Source of the DNA: Pyrinomonadaceae bacterium
GTDB lineage: Bacteria; Acidobacteriota; Blastocatellia; Pyrinomonadales; Pyrinomonadaceae
Direction: 5' to 3'
Length of the DNA stretch: 57,697 bases
Assembly (NCBI GenBank): GCA_013003215.1
Contig: JABDKD010000201.1
Span: 1-57,697 of the forward strand
The position numbers and the translations under genes are program-made. A model generated the notes under the pieces. It was not told the DNA's origin, searched no databases, and worked only from the letters and a program-made list of their open reading frames with translations. Shown piece by piece: positions 25,229-34,057 of this stretch (positions are counted from its first letter, which is position 1; each line of letters opens with the position of its first letter).

Positions 25229-26812
25229 TTATGTGTCCGCCTCGACACCTGATTTGATTGACTGGTTCTTAGAGGTCGGCTTTTCCGTCTTGGGATCCGG
25301 TTTTTTCGCCGGAGTCTCCTTTGGCTTCTCCGGTTTCGGGGTCGTTGCTTTAGGTGTCGGATTCGCCACCGGTTTCGTCGTCTTTGAAGGAGTCGGCGAA
25401 GGCGAGGCTGTATCCGGTGATTTTTCAGTCACCGGAGAGGTCTTGGCTTGAGGGGTCGGACTCTCTTCCGGAACATACTTAGGAACAAGAATCACACCGC
25501 TGCCATCCGGATTCGGCATAAACACACTGCCGTCACCACCTGGTATCGTGTAGACTTCTCCACCCGGCCCAACCGGAAGGTCCATCGTACTTCCACCACC
25601 TCTGGGAGGTGAAACATTTGCCCATGGGTCATAGCCATCGCCGCCTCCACCACCCACATCCGGGATCGTAGAGTCTCCTTGAACAAGTGTCCCTGGGGGA
25701 AGCGTCATTAGATTTCCCTGCTCATTTACGCCTGTAGCCGGATTGAGCGGCTGCACAGGACGGCTTTCCGCATCTACCGGGAGCTGGGTGACAGGATTGA
25801 CGCGACGGGTTTGCGTCCAGTACATCATCCCGAACGCAAGCAGCGACATACCAGCTAGTACGATAAACGCGGTCTTCCACGTATTGTTACCCATTGAAGA
25901 ATCAGGTTTGACCTTGGGAATTACAATCGTATTGTCTTCATCTTCACCTCGAACTGCTTCCGCAAGATCGTCGGCAAACGCCGCTGCCGACTGGTACCTC
26001 TTATCCGGGTTCTTCGCCAGCGCATTCAACAGTATCGGCTCGATCTCATCGGGAATATCCGAGCGAAATGCTGCTAGGGGCGGAGGAGGAACTTCCGCGT
26101 GCTTCAGCATCAGTTCAGGAGCGGTATCCGCCATGAATGGAAGTTCTCCGGTTAGCAATTCATAGAAGACGATCCCAAGCGAATAAATATCTGATCGTTC
26201 ATCCGGCTCGGATTCCAGTGAGCATTGTTCCGGAGACAAGTAAGCGACCTGTTCTATAGGTGAATCGGTACTTGGTGCAGATCTGGCCGCAGTCGAAAAC
26301 GAACCCAGGTCAATTAGCTTGACGATGTCCTGCCCCGAAGCGACAGATGACACCAGGATGCGTTCAGAGGATAGCGCGGTATGAACGATTCCATTTGAAT
26401 GCGCGGCTGACAAAGCACCTGCCACCTGACGGGTCACGCGTACTGCCCGTTCAACTGACAAAGGTCCGCTATCGGAAACTAATTCCTTCGCAGTTTTCCC
26501 CTCGACATACTCCATCACGATAAACACCGAATCATTTAAATCGGTGCCAAAGTCCGTGACATTCAGGATGTTCGGATGGGAAAGCCTGGAAATCGTCTTC
26601 GCTTCAAAAGAAAACTTCTCGACAATTTTTTGATCCACAGAAAGAGCCGGAGCCAGAATCTTGATCGAAACGGGCATTTCCATCAGCAGATGAGTACCGC
26701 TGTAAACGGTTCCAAACTCATCCTCGCTGATAATCCCGTCGATGCGGTATTTGTCCGACAGGACCTGGCCTACCATCGAAAAATTTGCCCTGATGTTTGT
26801 CTCTGATGTCAT
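25229..26812 (-). CDS. Membrane-anchored Ser/Thr kinase-like protein, probable pseudokinase
   Basis: The 527-residue protein has an N-terminal kinase fold (about 20-290), one membrane span (314-332) and an extracytoplasmic Pro/Thr/Lys-rich tail (from about 445). Lys51 (in VSIKIL) and Glu70 are present, as are the SPE and SDIYSLG landmarks. Key catalytic parts are lost: the glycine loop is SEDEFG, the HRD motif is HTA (144-146), so the catalytic Asp is absent, the following Lys and Asn are Ser and Arg, and DFG reads DLG (168-170). The family binds lipid II or muropeptides when PASTA repeats are present, but none is seen here. It is probably a signalling scaffold; weak atypical activity cannot be excluded. 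Confidence 0.85.
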   Translation of the reverse strand: MTSETNIRANFSMVGQVLSDKYRIDGIISEDEFGTVYSGTHLLMEMPVSIKILAPALSVDQKIVEKFSFEAKTISRLSHPNILNVTDFGTDLNDSVFIVMEYVEGKTAKELVSDSGPLSVERAVRVTRQVAGALSAAHSNGIVHTALSSERILVSSVASGQDIVKLIDLGSFSTAARSAPSTDSPIEQVAYLSPEQCSLESEPDERSDIYSLGIVFYELLTGELPFMADTAPELMLKHAEVPPPPLAAFRSDIPDEIEPILLNALAKNPDKRYQSAAAFADDLAEAVRGEDEDNTIVIPKVKPDSSMGNNTWKTAFIVLAGMSLLAFGMMYWTQTRRVNPVTQLPVDAESRPVQPLNPATGVNEQGNLMTLPPGTLVQGDSTIPDVGGGGGDGYDPWANVSPPRGGGSTMDLPVGPGGEVYTIPGGDGSVFMPNPDGSGVILVPKYVPEESPTPQAKTSPVTEKSPDTASPSPTPSKTTKPVANPTPKATTPKPEKPKETPAKKPDPKTEKPTSKNQSIKSGVEADT

Positions 26813-26989
26813 GCTCTAACTTATTTACGAATCAAGTGAACGTTTCGATTCAAAATTTTAGCAGATAGTTGTAAATCAAGCGAAGAATCGGGTTTCATCC
26901 GAAATCGCGTCTTAGCGACCCATTACTTAATCTATTAAAGTTAATAAAGCCCTAATCCAGAGGTGATTTCGTTTTCTCCAATTCAAAAC

Positions 26990-27023
26990 AGAAAGGGCAA
27001 GGCACGTCAGCCTTGCCCTTTCT
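26990..27023 (-). terminator. Terminator-like long hairpin after atpE
   Basis: A 14-bp perfect inverted repeat (AGAAAGGGCAAGGC at 26990-27003 with GCCTTGCCCTTTCT at 27010-27023) with a 6-nt loop lies 18 nt after the atpE stop. On the minus strand the following bases are GTTTTG, only a short U run, so it may work as an mRNA-protecting or partly terminating hairpin. Confidence 0.7.
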
Positions 27024-27040
27024 AAATTTTCGCCCAAATT

Positions 27041-27379
27041 TTATTCGGGTGTACCCGGTGCAAGAACAACGAATACGATAACGAGTGCGAAGAGCACCAG
27101 TGACTCGATAAGAGCCAGACCGATAATCATCATCGTTTGAACCGTTCCGGCGGCTCCCGGGTTACGGGCAGCGCCTTCAACAGCGGCAGCACCAATTTTA
27201 CCCTGGCCAATACCGCCGAGTCCTGCAGCTATACCAAATCCGAGACCGGCTGCAAGTGCCTTGTAAGCAGCAACCGAAAACTTGTTGTCACCTGCTGCGG
27301 CAGCGCCTTGCGCCATAGCCGGAATCGCCATCAATGCCAACGAAAGCACTGAGAAAAATGCGTATTTCAATTTTTTCAT
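27041..27379 (-). CDS. atpE: F0F1 ATP synthase subunit c, Na+-type signature
   Basis: The 112-residue protein has a cleavable-looking leader (residues 1-24, MKKLKYAFFSV...MAQG) and then the two-helix c subunit. Helix 1 has Gln59 in GGIGQGKIG, the loop is ARNPG, and helix 2 has the ion-binding carboxylate Glu92 followed by Ser93 (ALIESLVLF). The Gln-to-Glu distance of 33 residues and the Glu-Ser pair match Na+-binding c-rings such as that of Ilyobacter tartaricus (Gln32, Glu65, Ser66), whereas H+ rings usually have Glu-Ala or lack the Gln. Coupling ion is therefore inferred, not shown. It has its own AGGAG ribosome-binding site and lies 211 nt after atpB. Confidence 0.93.
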   Translation of the reverse strand: MKKLKYAFFSVLSLALMAIPAMAQGAAAAGDNKFSVAAYKALAAGLGFGIAAGLGGIGQGKIGAAAVEGAARNPGAAGTVQTMMIIGLALIESLVLFALVIVFVVLAPGTPE

Positions 27380-27590
27380 TATTCAAATCTCCTATCTATT
27401 TTGAGTTCTGAACAACCGTCCGACGTATCCGCAGAATGAGTTCGCCTCACTTCCGGTATGCACCTGATTTCTACTCTCGTTGGAGTCAGGGCTCCTGTAG
27501 CGTGCGGGCATATGCAATATGAACGCGAAAACGCCTAATTAGGTTGTCAATTTACTTTATAAAACAGCTATAAAGCCTTGCTATAAAATC

Positions 27591-28544
27591 TTATTTCGCT
27601 GAAATCGCTGCAGCAGCGGCAGCAGCGGCTTCAGAGGCAGCGTCACTAACTTCTTCTTCATCGTCATGCTCAGCATGCTCTTCTTCATGATCTTCATGCG
27701 GATGCGACACTTCACTTATGTAAATCATTGAAAGCAATGTAAATACGAGTGTTTGCACAAAGGACACAAAAACAGCGAGCGGCATTACCAGTACCGGGAA
27801 GAGGAACAATGACCAAGGTTCAAACAGATGTGCCGCCTGAAATGCTATCTGCTCATCAGCAAACATGTTCGCGAACAGTCGAAGACCAAGTGTCATCGGC
27901 CTGATCAGGTTGGAAACCAACTCAATTGTGAAGATCAGCGGAGTCATTACGAGCGCCATCAATAACGGAAGCTTCGGACCCGCAAAGTGCGCGAGATGGT
28001 TAATCACACCATTCTCACGAATTCCCACCGTGTTGTAGTAAAGGAACGATGTAAGACCAAGCGCAAACGTCACGTTTACATGCGCGGTCGGAGACATAAA
28101 GAGCGGAAAGAGCCCCATCAGGTTCGAGACAAGAACGAGGCAGGCGAATGTCGCAACGACCGGAAAATATCTGTAACCGTGTTCACCGATGATGCTGACG
28201 ACCATGTCCTTTATCGCGAGAAAACCGGCCTCAAGAGTGAGCTGGCCTTTCGACGGATCATCCTGAGAAAGCTTCCCCTTGAAAACCCAGATTAGGGCAA
28301 CCGTCAGAATACACGCGATGATGAACATTACCGTGTACCAAGGGATCGCTGTTTCCGGTGAATAAGCTACGCCGAAAACCTGTTCCGGGGTACCCTCGAT
28401 GCCCAACTTATCAAAAATCCACACCCAGGTCGGGCGCGTGTAGGCCATCTGGAACCTGTACACCGGCTCTCCAAGATAGTGATTAACGAATTTAACGATT
28501 AGCGGGACGGGGTGTTCCCCGCCTCCTGCGGCAAATGCAAACAT
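27591..28544 (-). CDS. atpB: F0F1 ATP synthase subunit a
   Basis: The 317-residue inner-membrane protein has about six spans and the essential Arg in helix 5 (VSNLIRPMTLGLRLFANM), the residue that exchanges the ion with the c-ring. The last 45 residues are an unusual charged tail: His/Glu/Asp-rich (EDHEEEHAEHDDEEE) followed by Ala-rich. A strong AAAGGA ribosome-binding site precedes the start. It lies 9 nt after the AtpI-like gene. The 211-bp gap to atpE, though long, contains no gene that I see. Confidence 0.93.
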   Translation of the reverse strand: MFAFAAGGGEHPVPLIVKFVNHYLGEPVYRFQMAYTRPTWVWIFDKLGIEGTPEQVFGVAYSPETAIPWYTVMFIIACILTVALIWVFKGKLSQDDPSKGQLTLEAGFLAIKDMVVSIIGEHGYRYFPVVATFACLVLVSNLMGLFPLFMSPTAHVNVTFALGLTSFLYYNTVGIRENGVINHLAHFAGPKLPLLMALVMTPLIFTIELVSNLIRPMTLGLRLFANMFADEQIAFQAAHLFEPWSLFLFPVLVMPLAVFVSFVQTLVFTLLSMIYISEVSHPHEDHEEEHAEHDDEEEVSDAASEAAAAAAAAISAK

Positions 28545-28553
28545 TTTTTTCCT

Positions 28554-28976
28554 TTAACGGGCTTTGGCCGATCCAAAAATACTTAGAATGCCTTCAGCGA
28601 CTACCGCGAAAGCAAATCCGGCGAGCCCAAACAAAACCGCAATGACCGGTACGATTCCAGTCATATAAACCAAGACAAGAATGGCTCCCAGCAGCAGATA
28701 CCTTGAAACGAATCTAACTGCTATCAGTCCGCCATTCCCACCCTCAACGGCTCTATCAAAAAACTTTTTAAGGGTTACCCGCAGCCAATGATAGTTCAAA
28801 ACCGAGAAAAAGCCTCCGAGGAGAACTCCTGCCCCAAATCTCAGCGAAACCAACGTCGCCGTAACTATCGAACCGGCCAAAACAAGCAAGCCCATGATTT
28901 TCAAAATCCGCTCATGCGAAGCTCCCTTCACATCAAACGGTTCGTTGCCGGAAGGTATGTTTTCTTCCTCTATCAC
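28554..28976 (-). CDS. atpI: AtpI-like ATP synthase subunit I
   Basis: The 140-residue membrane protein has four predicted spans (about 28-48, 50-68, 88-106 and 112-130). The short first loop GAGVLLGGFFSVLNYHWL and the position directly before atpB match AtpI, the assembly helper for the c-ring. AtpI is poorly conserved, so this rests on size, topology and neighbours. It is 111 nt after the AtpZ-like gene and 9 nt before atpB. Confidence 0.75.
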   Translation of the reverse strand: MIEEENIPSGNEPFDVKGASHERILKIMGLLVLAGSIVTATLVSLRFGAGVLLGGFFSVLNYHWLRVTLKKFFDRAVEGGNGGLIAVRFVSRYLLLGAILVLVYMTGIVPVIAVLFGLAGFAFAVVAEGILSIFGSAKAR

Positions 28977-29087
28977 GAAACAAGCATTCTATAAACTTAA
29001 GGGTGAAATTTCAAAGGCAGAAAGCCCATTTTTTCTGACCAAAACACTTCCAGTCGCGATCCGGCCCGGGCAGCCAAAACGGTGGTT

Positions 29088-29972
29088 TTACGAAGGGCCA
29101 TCGGAGGCATCGGAGATATCGTTATCGCCCGATTCTTTTTCCCCCGTTTTTGTCTTGTTCTCCGGAGTAGAGTCACCTTCCTTCACAGATGATTCGGCTG
29201 TGTCGCTTCCTACTTCTTCGCTTTGGGAAACCTTTTTTGACTCCTCAACCGCGCTCTTTAAAGAGACTTTCTCAAAATTATTTGGCCTGGGCCTAATTAT
29301 TTGGGAAGTAATCCTGAAGAACTGCATGAATCCGATAACCGCACCTATTGCAATGCCCACCACTGTCCCCCAGGGCCTAATGCCTAGAAGCAGGTCTGCG
29401 AACCATCCCAAAATGAGCATAAATACGACCGAACCAAACAAGGCAATGGCAGCAGAGTAGGCAAGCCCGCTCTTTCTGATCGTCTCAGCCTTCGTTTCCG
29501 GAACGAAATCAAGCTTTTCGACTACTGGCTCCGGCTCCTTGGACTTTTCCGGGGGATACCCGACGGCATCATTCGTATCGCCGTCCAGTTTTGCAGCTTC
29601 TGAATCTGCATTTTCGACTGGTTTCGCCCCGTCTTCTGACGTCCCGGCATTTTCGCTCGCAGCGAGTTCCCTTTCAATCTCGGCGATTTCGCGTTCGAGT
29701 TCCGAAATCTTGGAGAGTGCTTCATCTGACAACGATGCTTTGGTAGACGATGTCGGCTCTTCACGACTGTCCGCTTCCCCGAATTGCGAGTCTTGACGGG
29801 GCGGGACAGCTGAATCCTGATCTGAGTCTCCGGATTCTTCCGGGGTGAGTTCCTGATCGGTTTCAGTTGGATGGGAGTCATTCAGCGCGGTGAAGATGCT
29901 TGAATCATCGGGCGCGTTTGCGTCCTTGGCAGGAGTTTCATCTTCTTCGAAAATACTCTTGATCATGACCAT
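29088..29972 (-). CDS. atpZ: AtpZ-like small ATP synthase protein with long acidic extensions
   Basis: The 294-residue protein is dominated by low-complexity Glu/Asp/Ser sequence, with a coiled coil around 83-102 (ISELEREIAEIERELAASE). A two-helix AtpZ/AtpQ-like domain follows at about 168-226, with the family phrase GWFADLLLGIRPWGTVVGIAIGAVIGFMQFFR in which the second helix begins. AtpZ proteins help assemble F-type ATP synthase and may transport Mg2+ or Ca2+. They are normally 80-100 residues, so this one has about 170 extra at the N-terminus and 65 at the C-terminus. The start overlaps the radical SAM gene's stop by 10 bp. Confidence 0.75.
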   Translation of the reverse strand: MVMIKSIFEEDETPAKDANAPDDSSIFTALNDSHPTETDQELTPEESGDSDQDSAVPPRQDSQFGEADSREEPTSSTKASLSDEALSKISELEREIAEIERELAASENAGTSEDGAKPVENADSEAAKLDGDTNDAVGYPPEKSKEPEPVVEKLDFVPETKAETIRKSGLAYSAAIALFGSVVFMLILGWFADLLLGIRPWGTVVGIAIGAVIGFMQFFRITSQIIRPRPNNFEKVSLKSAVEESKKVSQSEEVGSDTAESSVKEGDSTPENKTKTGEKESGDNDISDASDGPS

Positions 29973-31090
29973 TTACCGCGTTTCAGATAATTGCCCGGAA
30001 CTTCCTTCAGCAAACCTTTCCTGGAATGTTGCAGGGAGCTGTGTATAAAACAAACGTGGGTGCACCAACAGGCCTTACCGCCGTCAATCTTGACCAATTC
30101 CTGGGCCCTTGATTCGTGCTCCCAAAGCTTCGAGAAATCATAATTAAAATCACCTAGCGAAGCAAACTTTTCTAACAACTCACAGGCCCTTACGTCACCG
30201 TTGTAATCAATCACGGCAACGGTGTCGCCCGCGGTACATGGGAATTTCCATTCCGTCTTCTTTTCAAAGTTTGCATGCTGGTGTCGGTAATGCGTCATGA
30301 TGGTCCCGACATATGCTACTTTCTTCACGAACTTCTTAACCGAATCATCCGCTTTAAACATCCTCTCCGCATACTTCTCAGTTATTTGGGCTGCTCTCGC
30401 ATATACCCCCGGCAGCGCGTCCAAAGGAATCTGCTTGATTTCGTCGCCGGCCTTCGTCTCGCCCCGGATGATGTTGAAATATTGGCCGTCCAGCTCAAAA
30501 TTATTTAGTAAATAGTCCGATAACTTATTTATTTCCTTATAGTTATCAGCGCAAATCACCGTATTCACATTGAGTCTCAGTCGATCTTCAAATCTACTTT
30601 TGAGCGGGTAAAGATGCTCAATACAATTCAATGCCTTGTCCCAGTTCCCCGGAACACCCCGAATCCGGTCGTGGGTTTCTCCAAAACCGTCCAGCGCGAT
30701 GTTCAGATAAAGTTCGTTAATGCCGGGATTTCGACTCAGTGCCCCTTCGACCAAATCAGCAACCCTGTCCTTGATCAGCGCATTGGTCGGGACTATCAGG
30801 CGGCTAATTTTGTTGTTTTTTGCGAAAAGAGAAATGATCTCGAGAACGTCCTTCCTAAGTGTGGGCTCCCCGCCAGATAGCCAAAGATCCGTGATCTCGG
30901 GCATCGTTTCGGACACTTTTCTGATCTGGTCAAATGTCAGGTCGCCTTTCTGATTCAATTCTTCATGGTAAAAACATGTCTCACAAGCGGCGTTGCACCG
31001 CGAAGTCACGAAGAAGATAACAGTGCCGAGTTTCCTGTCACGCTTAGTCGACCGAATAAGGTCAGCGAATTGTGTTACCTTCCCAATCAT
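29963..31090 (-). CDS. Radical SAM protein with C-terminal Cys cluster (SPASM-like)
   Basis: The 375-residue enzyme has the [4Fe-4S] motif CNAACETC (Cys32, Cys36, Cys39) and a SAM-binding GGEPTLR. The C-terminal part carries extra cysteines (PCTAGD, ACELLEK, CWCTHVC), the layout of SPASM or twitch domains that hold auxiliary clusters. Enzymes of this type modify peptides or small molecules or transfer sulfur, but the substrate cannot be read. It is embedded in an overlapping chain with a small membrane protein (1 bp overlap upstream) and AtpZ (10 bp downstream). I could find no small precursor peptide in the neighbourhood. Confidence 0.85.
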   Translation of the reverse strand: MIGKVTQFADLIRSTKRDRKLGTVIFFVTSRCNAACETCFYHEELNQKGDLTFDQIRKVSETMPEITDLWLSGGEPTLRKDVLEIISLFAKNNKISRLIVPTNALIKDRVADLVEGALSRNPGINELYLNIALDGFGETHDRIRGVPGNWDKALNCIEHLYPLKSRFEDRLRLNVNTVICADNYKEINKLSDYLLNNFELDGQYFNIIRGETKAGDEIKQIPLDALPGVYARAAQITEKYAERMFKADDSVKKFVKKVAYVGTIMTHYRHQHANFEKKTEWKFPCTAGDTVAVIDYNGDVRACELLEKFASLGDFNYDFSKLWEHESRAQELVKIDGGKACWCTHVCFIHSSLQHSRKGLLKEVPGNYLKRGKWS

Positions 31091-31479
31091 CAGGCCCTTG
31101 CAAATCCAAAGTACGCGATCAATCCAAGATACTGCACCGCGGTGCTGAGTAGATAGTTGTTGATGTAATTCTCATCGATCGCCAACCGCTTAAGTTTGAT
31201 AAACACAAATGCTGTGCCAAGCATCAAATAAAGCACCAGCACCAATGCGAAAACCGTGAATACTTCAGGCCCTTCATTTTTTGACGCTTCGCGGTAAACG
31301 AAATATCCGACCACAAAAGCGATCACGCCTGCCAGGCTTATGATCCTGTATCTGGACAGCCCCTCTGAAATCTTCGCCTGTTCCTCTTCACCAAGTTTTC
31401 TAATCGCACGATCGTTGATATAGCGGCCGACGAACAGGGCCGCAATAAAACACATTAAACCTAGGAAGGGATTATTCAT
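31090..31479 (-). CDS. Uncharacterised small membrane protein
   Basis: The 129-residue protein has four predicted spans, at about 4-20, 45-63, 74-93 and 108-126, with a short charged loop (RAIRKLGEEEQAKISEGLSRY) after the first. I do not recognise a family. It overlaps the glycosyltransferase gene by 4 bp and the radical SAM gene by 1 bp, so it is surely translated with them, and may be a membrane partner of either. Confidence 0.75.
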   Translation of the reverse strand: MNNPFLGLMCFIAALFVGRYINDRAIRKLGEEEQAKISEGLSRYRIISLAGVIAFVVGYFVYREASKNEGPEVFTVFALVLVLYLMLGTAFVFIKLKRLAIDENYINNYLLSTAVQYLGLIAYFGFARA

Positions 31480-32684
31480 TCGTCGAGAATACGTATCCGT
31501 TTGTCCGATACTAGTTCATATGCGATGCCCCTCCAAACAATCCGTCGGGAGAGTAGCGCCAAAAAATCAACCAAAAGAAAAAGCAGCGTCGAGATTGGCC
31601 ATAGCAACACATGCCAAAAATACTGGCCGCCGATTGCGTGCGTATTATCACGGAGTACATTGGAAACTGCATAGACACGCAGCGCGGCCTTCATTGAGCC
31701 CAGCATCCAAATAGACAAACAGAGAGTCAGAAACGACCAAAAAACGATCCCGGTTGAGAAATATAGAGCCGCAACCATGCAGGCGACCGAAATCGCAAAG
31801 ATCGAGGACCCGATCATCGACACGGCGAAGTGTTTCGGGGAATAGATCCTCGTTATTTTCATTTGTCTCGTTGTGAACTCCAATAATTCGGCGAAATCAC
31901 AATTCCCGACAGATGCGGTCAGATTCTTTGGCTCAAAGTGGACGCGATAATCCGTAGCACCGAGGACATTGGTCAGTGTGAAATCGTCCGAAAGTGTCCC
32001 CTTCCACTTTTCAGCTATCTTCAATTCTTCGAAAACTTTCCTCCGAACCGCCATCGCACCGCCCCAACAGAAGTTGGAGCTTGTTTCATCGCCAAGCGAA
32101 GATGCGATCGACGCATTCCAGGCGGAACGCAAAAGGGTCGCCAGCCCGCCGGCTTCTTGCAGAAACCAACGGTATCCCGTTGAGCAGCCGATTCCCTCAT
32201 CGACGAGTGGCTGCAACAAGGTATTAATCCAGCCCGGAGCAGGCCTGGCGTCCGAATCAACAAAAACAAACGCTTCCGATTCCTCCCCAACCGCTTTCAC
32301 CGCCTGGATCAGGTTATGGACCTTTTGTCCCGAATCTGTCGCATTACCTGCAAAGATCAGTTGTGCGGACTTATCCTTTTCAATCAGTTTTTCAATGACC
32401 GGCACCGCTTCGTCAGATCCGGATTCGACGACGAACAGGAATTCAGTTTCGTCCCGCCCGCAATTCAACACCTTTTCAAGGTTTTCGCGTAGTCCTTCTT
32501 CGGCTCCTTTACAGGGCACGAATACCGAAACCGGCCCTTCGAATGAAGACCCTTTGAAATCTTTGCGTCTTTTTATATAGCGGTAAAACTTGATACCGCC
32601 CAGGAATGAAGAAAATGCCAGCAAAAGCTGAAGCAATAGGGGGACGGCCAGTAATTCAGGAAAAAGGCTAACCGTGCAGTACAT
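31476..32684 (-). CDS. GT2 glycosyltransferase, ceramide-glucosyltransferase/HpnI-like
   Basis: The 402-residue inner-membrane enzyme has an N-terminal span, a cytosolic GT-A domain and three C-terminal spans. The catalytic region reads SVFVPCKGAEEGL, then VVESGSDEA, then FVDSDARPAPGW with the metal-binding DSD, then WGGAMAVRR, and finally D-D in TLSDDFTL and the QMKITRI block that replaces Q/RxxRW. This matches GT21-like ceramide glucosyltransferases and the related HpnI, which glycosylate lipids. The acceptor is unknown. The gene overlaps waaA by 17 bp and the next gene by 4 bp, so it belongs to the same envelope-lipid unit. Confidence 0.85.
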   Translation of the reverse strand: MYCTVSLFPELLAVPLLLQLLLAFSSFLGGIKFYRYIKRRKDFKGSSFEGPVSVFVPCKGAEEGLRENLEKVLNCGRDETEFLFVVESGSDEAVPVIEKLIEKDKSAQLIFAGNATDSGQKVHNLIQAVKAVGEESEAFVFVDSDARPAPGWINTLLQPLVDEGIGCSTGYRWFLQEAGGLATLLRSAWNASIASSLGDETSSNFCWGGAMAVRRKVFEELKIAEKWKGTLSDDFTLTNVLGATDYRVHFEPKNLTASVGNCDFAELLEFTTRQMKITRIYSPKHFAVSMIGSSIFAISVACMVAALYFSTGIVFWSFLTLCLSIWMLGSMKAALRVYAVSNVLRDNTHAIGGQYFWHVLLWPISTLLFLLVDFLALLSRRIVWRGIAYELVSDKRIRILDE

Positions 32685-33987
32685 TGCCGGAAACCTGTAG
32701 GAAGGGATTTAGATACTTAAGTGTTTTAGCTGTTGCGCCGCGATTATCTTTCATTACGCGAAATGCGTTCTCCGCGAGCTTCTCCTTTAGCTCCTTGTTG
32801 TCCAACAATTCGGTGAATTTAGCGGCGAGTCTATCGGATACTATGTCTTTTTCCAGCTCCGGCAATCGCACGAATGCCTCGCGTGCGGCAAACTCATTTG
32901 CGACCGCTTCAAAATTGGTTAGTGAATACCCCGTAACAATCGTCCGGCCGGCAATCGCAGGCTCAAGTATGCTTTGACCTCCATGCGGGATCAGGCTGCC
33001 CCCGACGAACACAATATCTGCGAGAGGGTATATGGATCTTAGTTCCCCAATCGTATCCAACAGAACCACGTCCGCCAGTTCGTCATCGATTCCGAACTCG
33101 CTTGTCCTCCGGACATAACTAAATCCAGTTTCCTCAATCAACCTACCGACCTCATCAAACCTTTCAGGATGCCTGGGCACGAGTACGAGGCGGGGTAGAT
33201 TCTGCTTTCCGGACAGATACATCTGCTTGAAAGCGTCAAGTATCCATTTTTCTTCGGGAGTGTGAGTACTGGCGGCTACAATCAGGGGTGTTGAATCGTT
33301 AAAGCCAAACCTTTCCTTAAAATACGCCGTTAGCGAGAGCTCATTCTTGTCAACTTTCTGATCGAACTTGAAGTTTCCGGTTATCTTTACCTTTCTGCTG
33401 TTGATTCCAAGTGAAATAAGCCTGTGCGCGTCTTTGCTGGTTTGCATCAGGGCCAGATCAACCGACCGAAGCACCCGCTTCATAGTTTTCCTGATCAGTG
33501 CATACCGACCGGCGCTTTTTTCAGAAAGCCTCCCGTTGACTATCACAACCCTTGACCTATTCCGCCGAGCCGAACGGAAGAAGTTAAACCAGATCTCCGT
33601 TTCCATAATAAGAATCAGGGACGGCTTGATCTGGCGCATTACCTTGTTGACTATGAACGGAATATCAAACGGGATATAGAAGATCAATGCAGCGTCGTTT
33701 TTGTAGAGTTCCCGCGCAAGGTCGTAACCCGTTTTGGTAGTTACGGATACAACAAGAAGCAACTTCGGATATCGTTTCTTGATCGTTCGGACAAGGGGCC
33801 TCGAGGCATTAGTCTCTCCAACTGAGACACAATGTATCCAAACCACTGGTTTACCTTTAGAAGAAAACTCAGGAAGGAATCCAAGCCTCTGTTTGAAGCC
33901 TGAAAGATACTTCTTCCGATTCAGAACGAAGTACGGAAGGAGCGCGATCAATGAAATTGTATAAACGGCACTATATACAAAAAACAT
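32668..33987 (-). CDS. waaA: 3-deoxy-D-manno-octulosonic acid (Kdo) transferase
   Basis: The 439-residue GT-B enzyme transfers Kdo from CMP-Kdo to the lipid A precursor. It has a short N-terminal membrane segment (residues 3-20), the WaaA phrase WIHCVSVGETNASRPLV, and METEIWFNFF with the catalytic Glu, and in the C-terminal half LVPRHPERFDEV and the GGSLIPHGGQSILEPA donor-binding block. It is full length. Together with LpxK it shows a normal lipid A-Kdo core. EF-P lies upstream on the same strand across 70 bp. Downstream it overlaps the GT2 gene. Confidence 0.92.
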   Translation of the reverse strand: MFFVYSAVYTISLIALLPYFVLNRKKYLSGFKQRLGFLPEFSSKGKPVVWIHCVSVGETNASRPLVRTIKKRYPKLLLVVSVTTKTGYDLARELYKNDAALIFYIPFDIPFIVNKVMRQIKPSLILIMETEIWFNFFRSARRNRSRVVIVNGRLSEKSAGRYALIRKTMKRVLRSVDLALMQTSKDAHRLISLGINSRKVKITGNFKFDQKVDKNELSLTAYFKERFGFNDSTPLIVAASTHTPEEKWILDAFKQMYLSGKQNLPRLVLVPRHPERFDEVGRLIEETGFSYVRRTSEFGIDDELADVVLLDTIGELRSIYPLADIVFVGGSLIPHGGQSILEPAIAGRTIVTGYSLTNFEAVANEFAAREAFVRLPELEKDIVSDRLAAKFTELLDNKELKEKLAENAFRVMKDNRGATAKTLKYLNPFLQVSGNVLHG

Positions 33988-34057
33988 CGCTTAACCTTGG
34001 CGAATACGCTCTAAACAGAGGAAGACGAATTGAGCTGAAAAACTGGCGAAAGGGGAA

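Noticed and set aside
27380-27590. TTGACA in the atpB-atpE gap as an atpE promoter
   Set aside because: Spacing to the nearest AT-rich hexamer (TCATAT) is 22 nt, too long for a sigma70 promoter, so not called.
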